Made by a program: the position numbers and the translations under genes. The notes beneath the pieces are model-generated. The model was given only the letters and a program-made list of their open reading frames with translations, was not told where the DNA came from and did no database searches. This document shows, one piece after another, positions 4,953 to 8,678 of a DNA stretch of 8,678 nt (within the stretch, counting starts at the first letter, position 1; each line of letters begins with the position of its first letter). The stretch is from Alphaproteobacteria bacterium (GTDB lineage Bacteria; Pseudomonadota; Alphaproteobacteria; Geminicoccales; Geminicoccaceae): NCBI GenBank assembly GCA_026982585.1, contig JALSGW010000391.1, forward strand, positions 1-8,678, read 5' to 3'.

Positions 4953-6888
4953 CTACGGCGATGGCGGCGGTGCGCGGCAGCTCGCCCAGCCACAGCCGCA
5001 CCTTTTCCACGATGGCGGCGGCGTCGAGCCCGGCTTCCTGGTACTGGGCCGCCGGCGTGCCTTGGTCGATGAACCGGTCCGGCAGGGTGAGGCTGCGCAG
5101 CTTGAGCCCTCCGCGGTCGAGCGCGCCCCGCTCCAGGAGCAGCTGCTGGACGAAGCTGCCGAAGCCGCCCCGCGCTCCTTCTTCGAGGGTGACGAGCAGT
5201 TCGTGGTGGCGGGCCAGCTGGAGGATGAGGTCCTCGTCGAGGGGTTTGGCGAAGCGGGCGTCGGCGACCGTGGTGCTGATGCCCCGGGCGGCGAGCTCCT
5301 CGGCTGCCGCGAGCGCCTCCTGGAGGCGGGCGCCGTAGGAAAGGAGCGCCACCCGGCCGCCCTCGCGCACCAGCCGTCCGCGGCCGATCGCAAGCGGCGT
5401 GCCTTGCTCGGGCAGCGGTACGCCGACGCCCTCGCCGCGCGGATAGCGGAAGGCGATCGGCCCCTCGTCGTAGGCGGCGGCGGTGGCCACCATGTGCACC
5501 AGTTCCGCCTCGTCGGCCGCCGCCATGAGCACGAAATGGGGCAGGCAGCCGAGGTAGACGATGTCGTAGGCACCCGCGTGGGTGGGGCCGTCGGCGCCGA
5601 CCAGGCCGGCGCGGTCGATGGCAAAGCGCACCGGCAGCTTCTGGATCGCCACGTCGTGCACAACCTGGTCGTAGGCGCGCTGGAGGAAGGTGGAGTAGAT
5701 GGCGCAGAAGGGCTTCATGCCCTCGCAGGCGAGTCCGGCCGCGAAGGTGACCGCGTGCTGCTCGGCGATGCCGACGTCGAAAAAGCGGTCCGGGAAGGCG
5801 GCGGCGAAGGCGTCGAGCCCGGTGCCCGAGGGCATGGCGGCGGTGATCGCGACGATGCGGGGATCCCGTTTCGCCTCCTCGATGAGCGCGCGCGCGAAGG
5901 TGGCGGTGTAGGTGGGCCGGCCGCCCTTCTTCTTCTGCTGGCGGCCGGTGACCACGTCGAAGCTCACCACCCCGTGGAACTTGTCCTTGGCCGCCTCCGC
6001 CGGCGGATAGCCCTTGCCCTTCTGGGTCACCACATGGACCAGCACCGGCCGGTCCTCGGGGTAGTCGCGCACATTCTCGAGCACCGGCAAAAGGTGGTCG
6101 AGATTGTGGCCGTCGACCGGCCCCACGTAGTAGAAGCCCAGCTCCTCGAAGAGGGTGCCCCCGACCACGAGCCCGCGGGCGTATTCGTCCACCCGCTCCG
6201 CCGCCTCCCGCAGCCGCCTCGGCAGATGGCGGGTGAGCTGTTTGGCCACATCGCGCAGGTTGCGGAAGGATGCCGAGGACACCACCCGGGACAGATAGGC
6301 GCTCATCGCACCCACCGCCGGGGCGATCGACATGTCGTTGTCGTTGAGGATGACGATCAGCCGGGTCCGCATGGCGCCGGCGTTGTTCATCGCCTCGTAG
6401 GCCATACCGGCGCTCATGGCGCCGTCGCCGATCACGCACACCACGTTGCGCCGCTCGCCGGTGAGGGCCGCGGCCACCGCCATGCCGAGGCCGGCCGAGA
6501 GGGAGGTGGAGCTGTGGCCGGCGCCGAACGGATCGAAGGGGCTCTCGCTGCGCTTGGTGAAGCCCGAGAGACCGCCCGCCTTGCGCAGGGTGAGCATGCG
6601 CGCCCGCCTGCCGGTGAGGATCTTGTGGGGATAGGCCTGATGGCCGACGTCCCAGATCAGCCGGTCGTGGGGGGTGTTGAAGACGTAGTGGAGGGCGACG
6701 GTGAGCTCCACCACCCCGAGGCCGGCGCCGAGATGGCCGCCGGTGAGCGAGACCACCTCGATGAGCTCGCGGCGCAGCTCCGCCGCCACCTCCCCCAGCC
6801 GCTCACGGGGCAGCCGTCTGAGGTCGGCGGGCTCGTGGATCTGGTCGAGCCAGCGCTTGGGGCTGATGGGATTGCGGGTTGCGGTCAT
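4945..6888 (-). CDS. dxs: 1-deoxy-D-xylulose-5-phosphate synthase
   Basis: A 647-residue thiamine diphosphate enzyme that condenses pyruvate and glyceraldehyde 3-phosphate to DXP, the first step of the MEP isoprenoid pathway and a precursor for thiamine and pyridoxal. Visible landmarks are SLTGGHLGAGLGVVELTVALH near the N-terminus, VGHQAYPHK with His83, the TPP/Mg motif from GDG (154-156) to NDN (182-184), the transketolase-type DVGIAEQH with catalytic Glu376, and DRAGLVGADGPTHAG at about 425-439. The C-terminal transketolase domain (about 500-640) is intact, and the length is normal for the family. The ATG at 6888 lies in an ATGA overlap with the ispA stop; the frame is open further upstream, but that part is antisense-frame reading of ispA. 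It is cytoplasmic and coupled to ispA before it and tlyA after it. Confidence 0.98.
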   Translation of the reverse strand: MTATRNPISPKRWLDQIHEPADLRRLPRERLGEVAAELRRELIEVVSLTGGHLGAGLGVVELTVALHYVFNTPHDRLIWDVGHQAYPHKILTGRRARMLTLRKAGGLSGFTKRSESPFDPFGAGHSSTSLSAGLGMAVAAALTGERRNVVCVIGDGAMSAGMAYEAMNNAGAMRTRLIVILNDNDMSIAPAVGAMSAYLSRVVSSASFRNLRDVAKQLTRHLPRRLREAAERVDEYARGLVVGGTLFEELGFYYVGPVDGHNLDHLLPVLENVRDYPEDRPVLVHVVTQKGKGYPPAEAAKDKFHGVVSFDVVTGRQQKKKGGRPTYTATFARALIEEAKRDPRIVAITAAMPSGTGLDAFAAAFPDRFFDVGIAEQHAVTFAAGLACEGMKPFCAIYSTFLQRAYDQVVHDVAIQKLPVRFAIDRAGLVGADGPTHAGAYDIVYLGCLPHFVLMAAADEAELVHMVATAAAYDEGPIAFRYPRGEGVGVPLPEQGTPLAIGRGRLVREGGRVALLSYGARLQEALAAAEELAARGISTTVADARFAKPLDEDLILQLARHHELLVTLEEGARGGFGSFVQQLLLERGALDRGGLKLRSLTLPDRFIDQGTPAAQYQEAGLDAAAIVEKVRLWLGELPRTAAIAVDG

Positions 6889-7775
6889 GCGCTGCGGGTT
6901 TCCACATAGGCCGCCAATCGGCGCAACCATAGCGCGCTTTCGCCAAAGGGGGAAAGGGCTTCCTCGGCCGCAAGGCGCAGCGCCCGGGCGCGCCGGCGCG
7001 TCTGTTCGATGCCGAGCAGGGCCGGCAGGGTCGCCTTGGCCCGCTCCGCGTCGCGGCCGGCGTCCTTGCCGAGCTTGGCAGCGTCCTGGGTGCGGTCGAG
7101 GAGGTCGTCGGTGAGCTGGTAGAGCAGACCGAAGGCCTCCCCGAAGGCCCCGAGCGCCCGCTTGGCCTCCTCGCCCGCTCCGGCCAACAGCGCCGCGGAG
7201 GTCGTGCAAAACCCAATGAGCGCCCCGGTCTTGAGGCGCTCCAGGGCCAGGATGTCTTCCTCGGCGAGCGCCGCACCCTCGGCGAGCAGGTCCCACATCT
7301 GCCCGCCGCACATGCCCGCGGCCCCCGCCGCCCGGGCCAGCTCCCGCACCAGCAGAACCCGCCGCTCCGCCGCGGCCGGCCAGTCGTCGCGCGCCAGCAC
7401 CTCGAAGGCGAGGGTCTGCAGCGCGTCCCCGGCCAGCACCGCGGTCGCCTCGTCGAAGGCCCGGTGGACCGTCGCCCGTCCCCGCCGCAGCCGGGCGTCG
7501 TCCATCGCCGGCAGATCGTCGTGCACGAGCGAATAGGCGTGGATCAGCTCCACCGCCGCCGCCACCCGCAGCCGCGCCGGCGCCGCCAGCCCCAGCATCT
7601 CGCCGGCGAAGACGACGAGCGCCGCGCGCAGCCGCTTGCCGCCGCCGAGCGCCGCATAGCGCATCGCCTCGGCGAGCCGCGCCGCGGGCCCGCGAGGTTG
7701 CGGCAGCAGGGCGTCGAGCTCCGCCTCCACCTCCGCCGCCACCGCCCAGAGGCGGCGCTCCAGCCCCGCGCTCAT
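6885..7775 (-). CDS. ispA: Farnesyl diphosphate synthase (short-chain polyprenyl synthase)
   Basis: A 296-residue trans-prenyltransferase that extends dimethylallyl diphosphate with isopentenyl diphosphate to geranyl and then farnesyl diphosphate, the precursor of quinones, hopanoids, carotenoids and undecaprenol. The conserved regions are in order: GGKR (45-48), the first aspartate-rich motif DDLPAMD (86-92), GDALQ (116-120), GGQ (157-159), KTGALI (182-187) and the second aspartate-rich motif DDLLD (223-227). The two-residue insertion in the first motif (DDxxxxD) is the bacterial form. Chain length cannot be fixed from sequence; geranylgeranyl synthase is possible, but operon position with dxs and xseB favours IspA. 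Start and stop both lie in ATGA overlaps with xseB and dxs, with only weak purine tracts before the start. Confidence 0.95.
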   Translation of the reverse strand: MSAGLERRLWAVAAEVEAELDALLPQPRGPAARLAEAMRYAALGGGKRLRAALVVFAGEMLGLAAPARLRVAAAVELIHAYSLVHDDLPAMDDARLRRGRATVHRAFDEATAVLAGDALQTLAFEVLARDDWPAAAERRVLLVRELARAAGAAGMCGGQMWDLLAEGAALAEEDILALERLKTGALIGFCTTSAALLAGAGEEAKRALGAFGEAFGLLYQLTDDLLDRTQDAAKLGKDAGRDAERAKATLPALLGIEQTRRRARALRLAAEEALSPFGESALWLRRLAAYVETRSA

Positions 7776-8047
7776 GCGCTGCCCGGATCGAAGGGCTCGA
7801 GCCTGGGCTCGCCGTCCTCGTCGAGGGCGATTTTCTCCACCCTGAGCTGCGCCTGCTTGAGCTTCAGGGCACAGTGGCGGCGCAGCAGCGTGCCCCGTTC
7901 ATAGGCCCGGATCGCCTCCTCGAGGTCCAGCTGTCCACGCTCGAGCCGCTGCACGATCGATTCGAGTTCGGCGAAGGCTTCCTCGAAGCTCATCGCCTCG
8001 ACCGCCTTCTCGGCGTCCGTCCGGGCCTCGCCCTCCTCAGCCGCCAT
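7772..8047 (-). CDS. xseB: Exodeoxyribonuclease VII small subunit
   Basis: A 91-residue acidic helical protein that matches XseB: SFEEAFAELESIVQRLERGQLDLEEAIRAYERG spans about residues 30-62, followed by LRRHCALKLKQAQLRVEKI. XseB binds the XseA catalytic subunit and forms exonuclease VII, which degrades single-stranded DNA from both ends in repair. I chose ATG 8047 because GGAGG lies about ten bases upstream and the 11-base overlap with the preceding stop fits the operon style. A start at 8077 would only add an arginine string encoded by the tail of the neighbouring gene. xseA is not in the window. The gene sits between a deacetylase-family gene and ispA, a common bacterial order for xseB-ispA-dxs. 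Confidence 0.95.
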   Translation of the reverse strand: MAAEEGEARTDAEKAVEAMSFEEAFAELESIVQRLERGQLDLEEAIRAYERGTLLRRHCALKLKQAQLRVEKIALDEDGEPRLEPFDPGSA

Positions 8048-8678
8048 CGCCCGCCGCCTCCTCCGCTGCCTCGGCAAGCGCCGCGAGATGCGCGTGCACG
8101 CTTCGCGCGAGCGCCGTCAGATCGTAGCCGCCCTCGAGCACCGCCACCACCCGTCCGCCGGCGTGGCGCTCGGCCACCGCCACCAGCTCCCGCGTGATCC
8201 AGCCGAAATCATCCTCCTCGAGGAGGAGGTTGGCAAGGGGATCGCGGAGGTGGGCGTCGAAGCCGGCCGAGATCAGCACCAGCTCCGGCCTGAAGGCGTC
8301 GATCCGGGGCAGCATCTCCTCCGCCACCACCCGGCGCCAGGCCTCGCTTCCGGTTCCGGGCGCAAAGGTGCGGTTGAGGATGTTGTCGTGCGCACCCCGC
8401 TCCTCCGCCCTGCCGGTGCCGGGATAGAGCGGCCACTGGTGGGTGGAGGCGTAGAGGGTGAGGGGATCGTCCCAGAAGATGTCCTGGGTGCCGTTGCCGT
8501 GGTGGACGTCGAAATCGAAGATGGCGATGCGGCCGACGCCGTGATGGTGGCGGGCGCAAAGCGCCGCCACGGCGACGTTGTTGAACAGGCAGAAGCCCAT
8601 GGCGCGCCGGCGCTCGGCGTGGTGACCCGGCGGCCGCAGGCAGCAGAAGGCGCGCCTCGCCTCGCCGCCGAGCACCGC
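8037..8678 (-). CDS. Histone deacetylase family hydrolase (partial, N-terminus missing)
   Basis: The 213 C-terminal residues of an arginase-fold zinc amidohydrolase of the HDAC/AcuC/acetylpolyamine amidohydrolase superfamily; about the first hundred residues lie beyond the right edge. Signature segments are RPPGHHA with the His-His proton relay (visible residues 19-20), GFCLFNN, DFDVHHGNGTQ with zinc ligands Asp57 and His59, STHQWPLYPGTG, SAGFDAH with the third zinc ligand Asp141, and EGGYDL with the transition-state Tyr184. All catalytic residues in view are intact. It likely removes acetyl groups from lysine side chains or small amines; bacterial substrates are poorly defined. The stop overlaps the xseB start by 11 bases, which makes it the furthest upstream gene visible in the operon. 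The operon promoter is therefore outside the window. Confidence 0.93.
   Translation of the reverse strand, partial: AVLGGEARRAFCCLRPPGHHAERRRAMGFCLFNNVAVAALCARHHHGVGRIAIFDFDVHHGNGTQDIFWDDPLTLYASTHQWPLYPGTGRAEERGAHDNILNRTFAPGTGSEAWRRVVAEEMLPRIDAFRPELVLISAGFDAHLRDPLANLLLEEDDFGWITRELVAVAERHAGGRVVAVLEGGYDLTALARSVHAHLAALAEAAEEAAGDGG

Noticed and set aside
4666..6909. A 747-codon open frame on the plus strand, antisense to dxs and tlyA.
   Set aside because: Its product is low-complexity and follows the codon-position bias of dxs read backwards. Long stop-free antisense frames are expected in very GC-rich genes, and dxs and tlyA on the other strand are unmistakable.

Overview
The window is high-GC DNA, about two thirds G+C or more, from what looks like an alphaproteobacterium of Rhodospirillales type. 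The main clue is the minus-strand order histone deacetylase-like gene, xseB, ispA, dxs, tlyA, a layout I know from that class. The assignment is inference from gene order and composition; no rRNA or other taxonomic marker is present.

Layout. (1) Positions 1-362, minus: 5' end of a LivG-type branched-chain amino acid ABC transporter ATPase, cut by the window edge. (2) Positions 455-2435, plus, divergent from it: a small tryptophan-rich membrane protein, then a rhomboid intramembrane protease whose stop overlaps (ATGA) the start of a membrane-anchored SDH/ClpP-fold serine protease. (3) Positions 2436-2915: very GC-rich DNA without a credible gene, lying between convergent transcription units. 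(4) Positions 2916-4132, minus: a complete transcription unit for an RpfF-like crotonase, a candidate diffusible signal factor (DSF, cis-2-enoic fatty acid) synthase. It has a good sigma70-type promoter, a structured leader, and a structured 3' tail ending in a strong intrinsic terminator. (5) Positions 4182-8678, minus: a tightly packed five-gene operon (deacetylase-family hydrolase, xseB, ispA, dxs, tlyA) in which every junction overlaps by 4 to 11 bases.

How the genes work together. Dxs makes DXP, the entry point of the MEP pathway, and IspA condenses the resulting C5 units to farnesyl diphosphate, so the core of the large operon supplies isoprenoids. XseB (exonuclease VII small subunit) and TlyA (RNA 2'-O-methyltransferase family) are carried along in the conserved cluster. 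The rhomboid and the SDH protease are translationally coupled and probably act together on membrane proteins. The RpfF-like gene has its own promoter despite following tlyA on the same strand, and its expected sensor partners (RpfC/RpfG or RpfR) are not in the window.

The parts most worth following up are the RpfF homologue with its control region and its 3' structured RNA, and the paired membrane proteases. I found no CRISPR array, IS element, prophage, tRNA or rRNA.
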